Below are positions 10,810 through 21,039 of a DNA stretch of 64,000 nt, piece after piece. Made by a program: the position numbers and the translations under genes. The notes beneath the pieces were generated by a model, which did no database searches, was not told where the DNA came from, and was given only the letters and a program-made list of their open reading frames with translations. Source of the DNA: Leptoclinus maculatus (Eukaryota > Chordata > Actinopteri > Perciformes > Stichaeidae); NCBI GenBank assembly GCA_032191485.1, contig JAVDOI010000007.1:9794642-9858641 (forward strand), read 5' to 3'. The stretch's first letter is position 1; each line of letters starts with the position of its first letter.

Positions 10810-12060
10810 GTTAATACACTGCAAAGATGGGACAGCAGAGGAAAATAGAAGTAACACAGGTTTCTGTTCTCTTGCTCTAAGCAGAAAAGTTATTTTTTTA
10901 TCTTCATCGTCTGTGAAATATGGCACAGTTTATTCTATTGCAGGGATATGACACATTTATGAATTTATATAGAGAGGATATTTATGGAAACAGATGAAAG
11001 TGCTGTAAGTCATGGCGGGAAATTGTGTTAAAAAGACCACATTTGTGGCCACTGTATTAATATATCATTTGAGCTGGAACAAAATGCAATCACAGAGACC
11101 CAAATGTTCTTTGTTTCATGAATGCCCTCTGAAAAAGATTACTTTAGTGCTTTATCGTGGGATCCCTGAGGGGCAGAATAGATGCCAGGTCACTTTGAAC
11201 CAATTTTTATCTCTTTTAGTTTTTGCACAGTGGAGGATAGATGATACTTATTCATATTCTTCACATGGAATAAAGCATATACTGACCTTTTTGTTGGTAT
11301 CATAAAAATACAGTATGGTCCATTACGAAGCCTAATACCCCGTGGACTCTCCAGCTGGCAGGGATTTTTCTTAAGTTCTGTATATAACCTGGCACTTTTT
11401 CTCTGCTGATATTTCTTCATTGCCACGGTTGACAGAGGAGAGGGATGAGCGGGAGCTAGAAAGACCCGATGTAAACTGATTTGTTGACAACTATATTTGT
11501 TTGATTGATTGATTATATCGTTTTTTTCTGCCCTCATCATTTTGAATTGTGACAGGCAATTTTGTTTTCCTATTTGATTAAATGTTTGATTTTATTTTAC
11601 TGTCATAAGTTGTCATAACCATGACAGCTGTGAAATATTCACATGTCATCCTGTAGTTGTCACTTTCCTAGAATACCATCATGTTTTAGAGTGTAACTTT
11701 TCTCATATTTGTTTTTTTGCCATAATGAATTGCATTTCCAAAGTAATGGATGATGGATGATTCACAGAATTACACTTGCTCACTTTTCACCATGTATTTC
11801 TTAATTTTTTGTTTCCATATTAAACTTAATATCAAGTGAACTTGTTTACTCGGATTGCTGAAGACTTTCCGTGGTGGTTTATTTTGCATACTTGTACTGT
11901 ATTACACTGAGGTTCCACTACTTTATTTTTACATTTTCAATGTTATATGAGTTATGAGTATTCAGATATTTCTGCTGTATTTATACTGAAGCAGACAACT
12001 TACCATTATTTTGATGAGTTACCTTTATGGAGGAGGGACTTTATACTTTTTGTGTGTTTC
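10810..12060 (+). other. rag1 3' flank or long 3' UTR, no second gene
   Basis: AT-rich sequence without a recognisable coding frame. Short frames at 11012-11305 and 11190-11540 have no domain or codon signal. It would be 3' UTR if the distal signals near 12070 are used, and intergenic otherwise. Confidence 0.55.
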
Positions 12061-12069
12061 CTATGAAAG

Positions 12070-12083
12070 AATAAATAAATAAA
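12070..12083 (+). other. Overlapping polyadenylation hexamers (distal rag1 candidate)
   Basis: Three overlapping AATAAA words begin at 12070, 12074 and 12078, followed by the T/G-rich run TTTTGGTTTGTTTTTG (12099-12114). This is a good context for a cleavage site on the + strand, 1.5 kb after the rag1 stop. Confidence 0.45.
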
Positions 12084-12114
12084 AAACCTGACTTGAGCTT
12101 TTGGTTTGTTTTTG

Positions 12115-12120
12115 TTTATT
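12115..12120 (-). other. Polyadenylation hexamer for rag2 (candidate)
   Basis: TTTATT on the + strand is AATAAA on the - strand, 1,055 nt past the rag2 stop. Closer hexamers on the same strand lie at 13143-13148, 13158-13163 and about 12668-12685. The first two are only 13-28 nt past the stop. If 12115 is used, the rag2 transcript ends within tens of bases of a rag1 transcript ending near 12100. Confidence 0.35.
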
Positions 12121-12189
12121 AAACAATTTATATTACATTTTGTCTTTTGATATTGAAAAATTTTAAATTCAGGTACATTTACACCCGCA

Positions 12190-13080
12190 ACTGATTATTT
12201 TCACTACAATGCAAAGAAAACAAATTAACAATGAACTGTCATACAGCTAACAAAAACACAAACTACAAACACTGCAGAGATATATAAAACATTAAGATCC
12301 GTCACATATACAGATTGTGAAATCTATCAAAAAAGATAACTAAGAACTATAAAGACATTTAGGTTCAGGTTGTTCATTTGGTTTGCCTTTTGTTTAATTA
12401 CAGATGTACCTGACTATTGCTTGTATATTAGGTATTATTTATTATAATTAACATGCAGCATGTGGTGCTTGAAGTCAATGTTATAAGGTGTTAATTCAAC
12501 CCATTATTTTCACTGTGGTCCTTGATTGAATACAAAATAATTGCGAATAAATGCACAACTGATAAAAATGCAAACTAGAAACACTGATATATGAAGATTT
12601 CTGTCACATAAAAAGTTTGAGAAAACACATTTGAAATAAACAGGTATGAAGACAGAATCTGAGGCTGTTTATTGTTTTTTTTATTGAGTATATATCAGCA
12701 TATTGGGTATTTTTCATTCAGTAATCATCATTTTAATCATAGAAAGAATTGTGAAACAAATTCGGCTCCATCTGGCCATGGAAGAAAGTGCTAGGAAATA
12801 AAACCTGTGGTGCTTAACGGAATACAAAATTATAATTAACTATTGTACAGCTGGTAAAAACATGAACTAGAAACATTGTAGTTAGACTTACTAAATATTG
12901 TGTTTGTTTGTGATTTGTCAAACAATGTAAAATTGTAATGATATTGTACATACATCTGTTAGACAGGAGACATCAAGTTGCAATATTATTATTTATTTTC
13001 TTCACTAAATGTTTCACATTGAGAACAGATCAGCCTATTATGTTTTTGTTCATCAATCGTTTCACTGAATATCAACAAGA
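12190..13080. repeat. Ancient ~300-bp tandem triplication between rag1 and rag2
   Basis: Three diverged copies can be aligned by eye. Anchor words are ACAGCTAACAAAAACACAAA at 12243, ACAACTGATAAAAATGCAAA at 12555 and ACAGCTGGTAAAAACATGAA at 12847, each followed by CTA(G/C)AAACA(C/T)TG. Spacings are 312 and 292 bp. A second shared word, GTGGTGCTT or a variant with GAATACAAAAT, precedes copies two and three. The block lies in the likely rag2 3' UTR. Unit boundaries are approximate. Confidence 0.6.
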
Positions 13081-13175
13081 AACATCCTAATTATACCCAG
13101 CGTTCCAGTGACTATCTACACACACCCTAAACTGGAGTTATGTTTATTTATGTTTAGTTTATTTCATTTGATATG

Positions 13176-14777
13176 TCAGTCGAAAAGCCTTCTGAAAAAG
13201 CTTTTTTTGGCAGGGGACATCTTAATTGTTGGAGGGGTTTTTCTGTCCTTAACTTTCATGGGGGTACGCTTCAGAGCCTCGACCTGTCGAGGTGGGGTCA
13301 TCTCCTGGTGGGGCACGCCTCCGTGGTCCAGGCAGAAGTACCTTTTGCTGGCCTGAGAGAGCCTGAGCAGCAGGGTCTCAGACAGCTCCATGCACTGGGC
13401 ATGGACCCAGTGTCCCCCCTCCCCCCTGGAGCAGAAGATCATAGCTGGCCGGTGAAGCTCAGTGGAGTAGTAGGGCTCCCAAGTGTTGGGGTCCACCTGA
13501 CAGTCCAGAGAACATTTGATCCAGTAACCTGTTTGTGATTCGTCCTCCTCATCCTCCTCATTGTAATTATCACCTTTTCCATCATCACTGTCCTCCAGCT
13601 CATGTGGCTCACGACCGAAGTAGAGCTCTTCAGAGTCTTCGAGAGGAGTGGAGTCGTCGTAATCGGTTGACTCCTGGCTGCAGCCCTGGGTTCCTTCTTT
13701 CTCTCTGGCTTCTCCCTCTGTCTGGAAGCTCACCTGATAGAAGTAATGCCTATCCGCTTGGGATGGCCTTCCCTCAGTGGGCACAGCGAGTAGGACGATT
13801 CCCTCCCCAGCACTGCTGCCAAACCAAGTGCGACTATGGATGATGTCAGGGGTCCACTGAGGTGATTCTAAGGGCTCTAAGTGGATCCCTTTCTCATTGA
13901 CAATGACAGTGCTGCAATCAATCCTCTTCTGGGAGTCTGACTGATACCCACCTAATATGATATATCTGTGAGTGGGACCTGTACGGGTGATCATGGCACT
14001 AGAGATGGATATGCCATTTTCAAGAGTGTCACAGGAAAGCAAGGGGCTGCCCTGCAGAAGCTCTACACGTAGACGGAATAGTCGAGGGGGGCGAGAGTCA
14101 GAGGCGAGGGAGTGACCCCCAAGGAAGTAGACGCAGTCTTCTCTGGCAATGGCCAAATGGAAAGACTGTCCGTCGCTGAGCTCAGGTAGAGTGTGAGCAG
14201 AGGAGCAACCAAACTCCAAGTCAAACAGGAACACCTGAGGAGGACAGTCGACGACACTGTTCCAGCTCTCTGTGGTCCGCTCTCCTACCGGCATGTAGGA
14301 TCTGCCACCAAACAATACACAAGCTGTCTTCCCACGGCTTTGAACTATGCTCATTGTGTGTCCGTATCTGGCCCCTGGCACTTCTCCCACCAGTTCTCTC
14401 TCTTTACAGCACAGGGTCAGTTTACGATTGCAGCCACGGCTGTCTGTGGTCAGCATGTACAGGCTCGACGAGATCTCGTTATTTGGGGTTCGGCCACCGT
14501 GGATGAGATAACTCTCTGGATGCCCGTCATAGGGGTCGAGGCGGCAAACAGCTGGGCAACGTAATGGAGGAAGGTAGCATGAGTCATTGGAGAAAGAGAT
14601 GGCCCTTAACTTCATCTCACCACTTTTAAACCGAACGCCAAACACTCCAGTTGGACACGAGCGCTTGGGCCAACCTTTCTGGCCAAACAGGAGAACTTCC
14701 CCATCCAGCTGCAGCAGAGAGAAGCCGGGCTGCAGAAGGCCTGCACAGTTCACTGGAGTTAATGGTTGCAGGGTCAT
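13176..14777 (-). CDS. rag2: RAG2, V(D)J recombination-activating protein 2 (single coding exon)
   Basis: Regulatory subunit of the V(D)J recombinase. It binds RAG1, stabilises the signal complex and reads H3K4me3. The frame from ATG 14777 gives 533 aa, the normal family length. Residues 1 to about 350 form the six-bladed kelch-like propeller, with blade motifs such as LIHGGRTPNN, LFGGRSYMP, FLGGHS and ILGGYQ. An acidic hinge follows (about 365-415, rich in D/E). A PHD finger runs from about 417 to 490: GYWIKC, C422, C426, C449, H456, W457 (the equivalent of the human methyl-lysine pocket tryptophan W453), and C-terminal CLDH. The tail ends AKKSFFRRLFD, matching the conserved vertebrate C-terminus. 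The open frame continues 16 codons upstream of MTLQPLTPV, but a splice acceptor lies inside that extension, so 14777 is the start. Convergent with rag1. Confidence 0.99.
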   Translation of the reverse strand: MTLQPLTPVNCAGLLQPGFSLLQLDGEVLLFGQKGWPKRSCPTGVFGVRFKSGEMKLRAISFSNDSCYLPPLRCPAVCRLDPYDGHPESYLIHGGRTPNNEISSSLYMLTTDSRGCNRKLTLCCKERELVGEVPGARYGHTMSIVQSRGKTACVLFGGRSYMPVGERTTESWNSVVDCPPQVFLFDLEFGCSSAHTLPELSDGQSFHLAIAREDCVYFLGGHSLASDSRPPRLFRLRVELLQGSPLLSCDTLENGISISSAMITRTGPTHRYIILGGYQSDSQKRIDCSTVIVNEKGIHLEPLESPQWTPDIIHSRTWFGSSAGEGIVLLAVPTEGRPSQADRHYFYQVSFQTEGEAREKEGTQGCSQESTDYDDSTPLEDSEELYFGREPHELEDSDDGKGDNYNEEDEEDESQTGYWIKCSLDCQVDPNTWEPYYSTELHRPAMIFCSRGEGGHWVHAQCMELSETLLLRLSQASKRYFCLDHGGVPHQEMTPPRQVEALKRTPMKVKDRKTPPTIKMSPAKKSFFRRLFD

Positions 14778-14791
14778 TTTCCGGCAGCTGT

Positions 14792-15748
14792 CTGTGTGAA
14801 AAACAGCACACAAACACAGAAACACAACAATATGTCAGTCAGCTGTTAATTGTTTTCCTTCAGGGGTTTTAAATTTTACTTCCTGTTTATTACAGTAACA
14901 CCTGGAGAATCATAGCGGAGGCATAAAGTCATTCAGCCTTTTAACAACAGGAAATCAACAACAGCTACTTATTCTTTTTATTATTATTATTATTATTATC
15001 ATTACGATTATAAAAAAGTGTGAAAATATAATGTCGATCGTAAATTGGATTCTCACTTTCACAAATTTTCCCAACAATGTTGTAGGTTAACTTACTGCTG
15101 TTGTTTTTTGCAACACAGAGTAGCATTGAATCCTAAACTCAAACATCAGCAACAATATGTAATTACTCTCTCAAGTAAGAAAAGATGGGGTCACTTTATT
15201 ATTTACCATGACAAACAAAACCTCATGTTTAAATGTTCTATCTTTGAATCAGAATCAAGGTGTTCTTTAATAAAGGCACACACACTTCCAATAGCTGTGA
15301 ACTCAGCATGATTTTCCAGGAAGATGGGTTACATTTTCTGGTGTAAGTACCATTAAAAAAATTATCGAACAACGGCACAGTGTGGACATTGTGCAATGGT
15401 AATGTGCATTCTATGTTTGGAAGGAAGCAAAACAAAATTACGGAATTAATTTGCCAATTTAGTGAATGATATAATCCTCTTTCAGAATCATCCTTAGATT
15501 TTAGAGTTTATTCTGAGTCAGGCCGTTGTGTAATAATTACTTCAACTGATGTTATAATAATACAGTGTCATTTCAGTAGCTTTAACAGCAATATTAAGAC
15601 TGCTGTGCTCAGTATGAGTCACTTCAACACAGTGTTTGACAATATTTTACAGCCATCAGGATGGTTACACAGGCTCTGCAAGAGTAACAATATTGACTAT
15701 AAAAGCCTTAAAACTATTAGTTCTTCCTTTAATTTTCAGTTTTCTTAC
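14792..15748 (-). other. Probable 5' UTR intron of rag2
   Basis: On the - strand, GCTGTTTTTCACACAG ends at 14792 and leaves 14 nt (ACAGCTGCCGGAAA) before the ATG, a strong acceptor. The best matching upstream donor is GGCTGTAAG|GTAAGAAA at 15749/15748, giving a 957-bp intron. Another possible donor, GCA|GTAAGT, lies near 15095. The interior has an (ATT)n run (about 14980-15000) and no coding frame. Confidence 0.5.
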
Positions 15749-15960
15749 CTTACAGCCAGGGCCTGGTTGCCGTGCTTGAGCTCACTTTAGTATGGATCTT
15801 ACAATCACAAAGATGAACCTAAGGCTCTTAGCCTAACTTTGACAAAGGCAGACGGGGAGAGAGCTTGTGAAGCTTCGTTGACTCACAGACACTTCCAGAT
15901 CTTGAGGTTAACAGTCTGTGACTGCTGCTCACTGGCAGGTGTGCTGCCTGAAAGCATTTA
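15749..15960 (-). promoter_or_regulatory. rag2: Candidate rag2 untranslated exon 1 and promoter region
   Basis: Sequence upstream (- strand) of the donor at 15749 has no TATA box. It carries an E-box (CAGGTG on the + strand, 15936-15941), TCF-like CTTTG words (about 15812-15845) and a GTTAAC word (about 15907). The transcription start cannot be placed. The assignment rests on the donor/acceptor pairing and on Rag2 genes usually having a non-coding first exon. Confidence 0.35.
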
Positions 15961-18100
15961 GTGTATCACTTCAAAGATATCACTGGATATCACCAAACAG
16001 GCTCTTGTCAGTTGAACAATCCTAACCTGTGTAATACTTTGAAAAAGATGCAGTGTATGTTTTTTTCCCTTCAGTAGTTGAACAAGTTTAAAAGTCAGAT
16101 CCAAAAACAAAAAAGGGACACGCTGCTCTTCTCCGCTTCACCATTTTAAGAAATTGCATTTTAACATTCAATGAATACATTTTGTTACACACATCCAAAA
16201 CTGGCTTCAATTAAGTGACTTGTAAATAATTAAGTAAATAATTGTCACAGTCCAGATAACAACCATGCTGGGAAACAGGACACACATTGTGGAGGTAATG
16301 CATGGTGACCAAATATTTAGAATTAGTCCAACATCGTAGTTCTTTTTATTGCCGTAACAAGACACACCTCTGATGTGAATCTTTTGGAGGCACACAATAC
16401 AAATGCATTGAAAGCCTGTGTGTGTGTGCTCTTTATGCTATAAAGTCTATTAGACTAAATTAATTGTTATAATTTCTTGGTTATTTCTGAAAGAAATACA
16501 TCAAAATGCAATAATTCATTATCTAATGTCTGACCAGATGCCAGCTGAAATTCTCAGATAATTAATTCATCTTTCTTTTTATTAGGGCTAGACTCCAAAT
16601 ACACATATTTAAAGTTGATTATGGGACATTTAGATACTACTTAACTTTCTATTTTGGGTTAATTTTAAGACAGTATATGCTAAACCCTCCATTGGAATTC
16701 AGAAAAATAAGTTTTAATGTAAAGACTGAAGTATTCATACAAACACTGCTTCATAACAATGTGTCATTTTAAACCTAGTGCTTGTCTTGTATATACAGTA
16801 TTTACTGTTCTGCAGCAGAGATTCACATTTTCAGCTTTGCTACTGTAGCGTTGATTCAAATATTTGTTTTTCTATCCGACGTGGCTCCCTTCCCTTTATT
16901 TTTCTTGTGCTTTGCTTTCAGATTAAGCCTTTTCCTCCTTCTTTTTCCTCATGGTCTTCCTTATTTTTCGCATCAAAAATGATCTGATCCTCAGACACTG
17001 TCACACTGCTCTTGCTGAAAAACAGACCTAAATACATTTGAACAAATATGGCTATTAGTTGCAGCCTGCCTTATACATGAACACCTTCAGCGCTGAATGA
17101 CATGCTGTTCAGGGCGCGGGAGTCATTAATAACTCACACAGTACACTGAACCTAATGCATTATCATACTATCATGTTGTTTTATGATGGGCGTGTAAAAG
17201 AAACATCCCTTTTTTAAAATGAAGAATACATTCTAGCAGCTGGTTAAGTCGGAAATAATTTTGTGTATGCCTCCATTTTACAGATTTTACCTACTGTAGT
17301 GAGAAGCAGATCCCCAATACGAGTGACACACACACATGCCTAAACGCATAGGGAAAAACTGAGCTGGCAGCAGATGTCTACCCTCGCATTAGCATAATGC
17401 TTTTGTGCACTGAGCGGCTGAGAGAAAACTTGAGGAGTGTGCAAAACAAAGGCAGAAACCACAAGTGCCTGGAAGACCGTTACAGTTTGAAAACACAAAA
17501 CATCAGAGCACCTGTGTGTCTAAACTGATGCTTGAGTGCAAGAGAAAAGAATTTACTAGAGAGGATATAACGCATGAATTCAGATGTCAGTGGGATATGC
17601 AGAATGTAGGTCTTTTTTTTCTCCTCATTGTTTAGAACTGTTCAATACGTATGAATTCAGCCTTGGAAAAACAAACTTCTCTAGACACCTCAAGGCATCC
17701 ACACAAAGCACTGTTGAAAAATTCTGCCTACTATGTAGCCACAGTCGAAATGGTGCAGAGAATGAGTAGGAGGCACAGCGGTGTGTGACAGACCCCAGGC
17801 CATGCAAGCATTTGTACATAATTGATAGAACAAAGTAATTACAATCTATTGTAGCACCTGCTTCTGTCCCTTGTGATGTATCACTACCTGACTGTGGCTA
17901 CCCTGAAGCGTGGTTTTGACGGATGGTGCGGTGACAGCTCTGATGTTCTGATGATCATTGTGCAGTGGTGTTTATCACTATTTAATGTTATGGTAATTAC
18001 TCCCCTTGTGGTGATTGGTGCAGATTGCTGGTGGGACACTTCCACCTCACTCTGGTTAACATTGTTGCGGTGCGGTGGTTATCATCTGGTGAGCGGTGAC
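15960..18100. other. Intergenic, no gene recognised
   Basis: AT-rich sequence beyond the 5' end of rag2. Frames are short (under 90 codons), with no domains or credible splice sites. No RNA gene was recognised. Confidence 0.6.
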
Positions 18101-18111
18101 GTGTAATACCA

Positions 18112-18361
18112 ACACGTTCTCACCAACTCGTCAATACAGCAGCTTGATCGGTGGCCCTACACTTCAAACCATGACACTCTAGATACCCTACAAGCGTAAT
18201 TTTTGCACGTAGTTAAGTGGGCTAGGTTACTTATTCGACCTCCTGCTGATGCAAATTGTATCACTTTTTATATTACATAATCTGACTTATAAATATGACA
18301 CGTCTTATTTGATGGTTAGGACCAATCTGACGTATTTCAGGAGTTGGGAGTGAGAACAGGC
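18112..18361. mobile_element. MITE, 250 bp, with terminal inverted repeats and a 9-10-bp target duplication
   Basis: The left end ACACGTTCTCACCAACTC matches the reverse complement of the right end (GCCTGTTCTCACTCCCAACT) with a 2-base gap. It is flanked by the perfect direct repeat TGTAATACCA at 18102-18111 and 18362-18371. A 9-10-bp duplication suggests a Mutator-like origin more than hAT (8 bp). The interior (CAGCAGCTTGATCGGTGGCC...) is a sequence I associate with fish repeats. There is no coding capacity. Confidence 0.75.
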
Positions 18362-18375
18362 TGTAATACCACAGT

Positions 18376-18765
18376 TCAGTTTTTGCGTTCAGTTTCATTG
18401 TTTTCAACAAACTCCGCAGCCTCCTGACCAAGTTTTGGTTCACACTTATCAATCTTGCTTCCAGTCACAGCAGGCAGCTGTTTCCAGTGAAAGTATTCTG
18501 ATAAGCTAAATGTGTGAACCTGCAGGATAACCCTAACCCTGCCCAGCACCAACAACAGACAAACACAGTTAGCGACCAACTGGGGAGCATGTAGAACTAA
18601 AACAAAACAACGGTGTTTCTCACAGGAGTTATTAGAGACCAAAACAGAGTGAATGTAGACTTACATTCATCAGGTGGTCAGAAACAAGACTAATTAATTC
18701 CAATGTTGCTTTGTGTTTTCTGGATGTGTCTGTAGGTAACTGTTTGCTTACATGCACATTGTGTG
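18376..18765. repeat. Interspersed repeat family A, copy 1
   Basis: Shares ordered words with 37125-37345, 50335-50645 and 55050-55240: a GCAGGCAGCTGTTTTCAGTGA-like segment, CAGGAGTTRTTRGAGACCAAA, GACTTACATTCATCAGGTGG, and TGTCTGTAGG...CAACTGTTTGCTWA. This is a dispersed non-coding repeat that I recognise from percomorph sequences. The frame at 18376-18642 is incidental. Confidence 0.65.
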
Positions 18766-18769
18766 TGCA

Positions 18770-20900
18770 GCTGCTTGTGTTGCCCCAATATCCAAGAAAT
18801 CAATTTATGCAGGTTTGAATAAAATAAAAAAATAAAAAAGTCCGGGCTGACTTAAAGCATGAGATGGGACTTATTGACTTTTTCAATATATCATCCTAAC
18901 TGTACGTTTTTACGGTTTCTAAAGCAAATTTTTGGGACACAAAACAGAAATCCTTATCTCATCCTGTGTGTAAACCCACAGACAGCCCTCATCCTATTAC
19001 TCCTGCTCTGACTTCCTTGGATGGATCGAAAATCACGCAATCCATGTAGAATATGTTTCCCCAAAAACATATTTTGTTAAACAATTCAAGAGCTTTGGGA
19101 TAAAATAGGCTTGTTAAATACACAGTGCCATTTCCATTCTCAATGTTCCTTTGCTTAGAATCCCTCGTCTTTCATCTCGCTCCTATTGTTCTTGGATCCC
19201 CTGTTCCACTAAATGTGTTCCTCCTCTGTTGTATGCTGCATGGTTTGGTTGCCTTGCTGTGGCAGGATGCCAGGGGTGCAGTCTGCCTCACCCTGGCACC
19301 AGACCAGATGCTGGGGGGAAACCCAGGAGTCTCTCTGCGGCTCCTCTGCGCTGTTCTTAGTCTGCTTCACTGACTATAGCATGTCTTCAGGAATGTATCA
19401 CAGTTTATGGGTTGTGACTGTTATACGTTGAACAGACAACCTAAAGCCATGTGTTAAGCTGCCCTTTCCCCGTCTCTCCCTTTCCTCAACAGGGAAATGC
19501 GGTGAGTCGACACACGATGGCGGCCCTGCAACTTGACACGCTCCGGAAGAAGATGGAGGGATCAGGAGACAAAGGAACAGAGTGGTCAGAGCACAGAAGG
19601 GAGCGAGACGTGACAACAGCAGGACAGCTCGGCGGCTGGATCTCGCCTGTGGATCAGGTTGAGGTCAGCAGCTTGTTGATGCCCCTGCTCCCCGGAAGCT
19701 TGATGAATTGAAGCTTTGAGTATATAAACCTGCAGAACAGTTTTCAATCAAACTGAATCACCTTCCTTGAATAACCCTTCCTGTCCCTCACCTGTCTCAG
19801 TGCTTTCCTTCTTTATCACTGTCTCCTCCAGTTTATCTCCACAGTCCTCCCTATTGCAGCGAGTCTCGATTTTCTTTAAGCAAATGGCCGGAGTGTTTCA
19901 GCGCAGCGGAGTTTACTTCAGATGTGTACACTGAAGCATGAACAGGACCACAGGCAATGCCAGCTATTGATTTCCCCATGATTCTGATTAGAGGGCTCCC
20001 TGTTGCAATCAATACTATACATCAGTGAACTTCACAGTGAAACTGATGGTCCCAGATAGGATCCCATATTTGGTTGTCAATGAATCACACTGTTGATTAT
20101 TTTTTTAAGATTAAAAGGCAGTTGAGTGAGCACAAGATCCCTTAGCATAAAACACTGTTCAGCATGAGAGGCTCTCGACTGTCCAAACACATCGGACACT
20201 GCATGTTACAACCGCAGTCAATAATACCACTTGATCATCATGATTACATTTTATGGGCTGCTAGACACTGCACACTGTATGATAAGAGTATGATGAAAGA
20301 TGTTCCTCCCATACAGCTCTCTCTTACCGAGTGTCTTATTATCTTATTGTAATGAATGATGGCGCTGCTGGTGTGACAGGTAGCAGCTGTGGGAATAAAT
20401 GCTACAGCGCTGGAGGTGAGGCTGGAGGTCCTGATTCTGCACCAGGTATTATTTACAGGGTTTAATGAAGCTGCTCTTTATTATGTAAATTATCTCAACA
20501 TCATTTATTAGATGCATTCGTAGGATGTGAGAACAAGCAGTTTTTACATTAGCAACAGGAATATATCTTTCTTTATTTTATTTAAATATATAAAAAGATA
20601 AATATTCTGGCAATAAATGTATGGAGCTTTTGAATTTGATGGCATAAAAAGTATTTCTTCTATTTGAAAACGGGCCTCATCTATAGTATAATGTATCATT
20701 TCAACGCTGCACAGATCAATATTTTTATATTAACAATGAATAAAATAGTTCGGCGTAACATGAAAAGTGTCCCTCACTACCAGTGGCGCAGTATTATGGA
20801 ATTTGTCTGCGCGAGCAATGGTCGGATGTATACTAGATTAGCAAGAATTTCTGAGTATGAGATGTGAAATTACTGGATGCATTTTTTCAAGGATCACAGC
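18770..20900. other. Intergenic, no gene recognised
   Basis: A CT-rich tract and an AACAG|GGAAATGCG|GTGAGT arrangement near 19485-19510 mimic splice sites, but no supporting coding frame or partner exon is seen. Otherwise AT-rich. Confidence 0.55.
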
Positions 20901-20911
20901 AATGAACCGCC

Positions 20912-21034
20912 CTACTCTGCCACTGATTGGCTGACCCTGATATTCTCACTCTAACCCGAACCAATCTAGCTAAACATGACCAGTCCCAACAACAAAGGCA
21001 ACGAGTGAGTAAAAGCTAACCAGAGGCAGAGTAG
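20912..21034. mobile_element. Small MITE with 21-bp terminal inverted repeats
   Basis: CTACTCTGCCACTGATTGGCT (20912-20932) is matched in inverted form by 21014-21034 (CTACTCTGCCTCTGGTTAGCT when reversed), 18 of 21 bases. The 81-bp interior is non-coding. Ends of this type (CTACTCTGCCTCTGATTGG) occur in small fish MITEs as I recall them. No clear target duplication. Confidence 0.55.
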
Positions 21035-21039
21035 TCTGG

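Noticed and set aside
14778..14825. 16-codon N-terminal extension of RAG2
   Set aside because: It contains a splice acceptor at 14792 and fish RAG2 begins at MTLQPL-like sequence.
19480..19520. Possible 9-nt microexon (AACAG|GGAAATGCG|GTGAGT)
   Set aside because: No partner exons, no coding frame around it, and such arrangements arise by chance in 64 kb.
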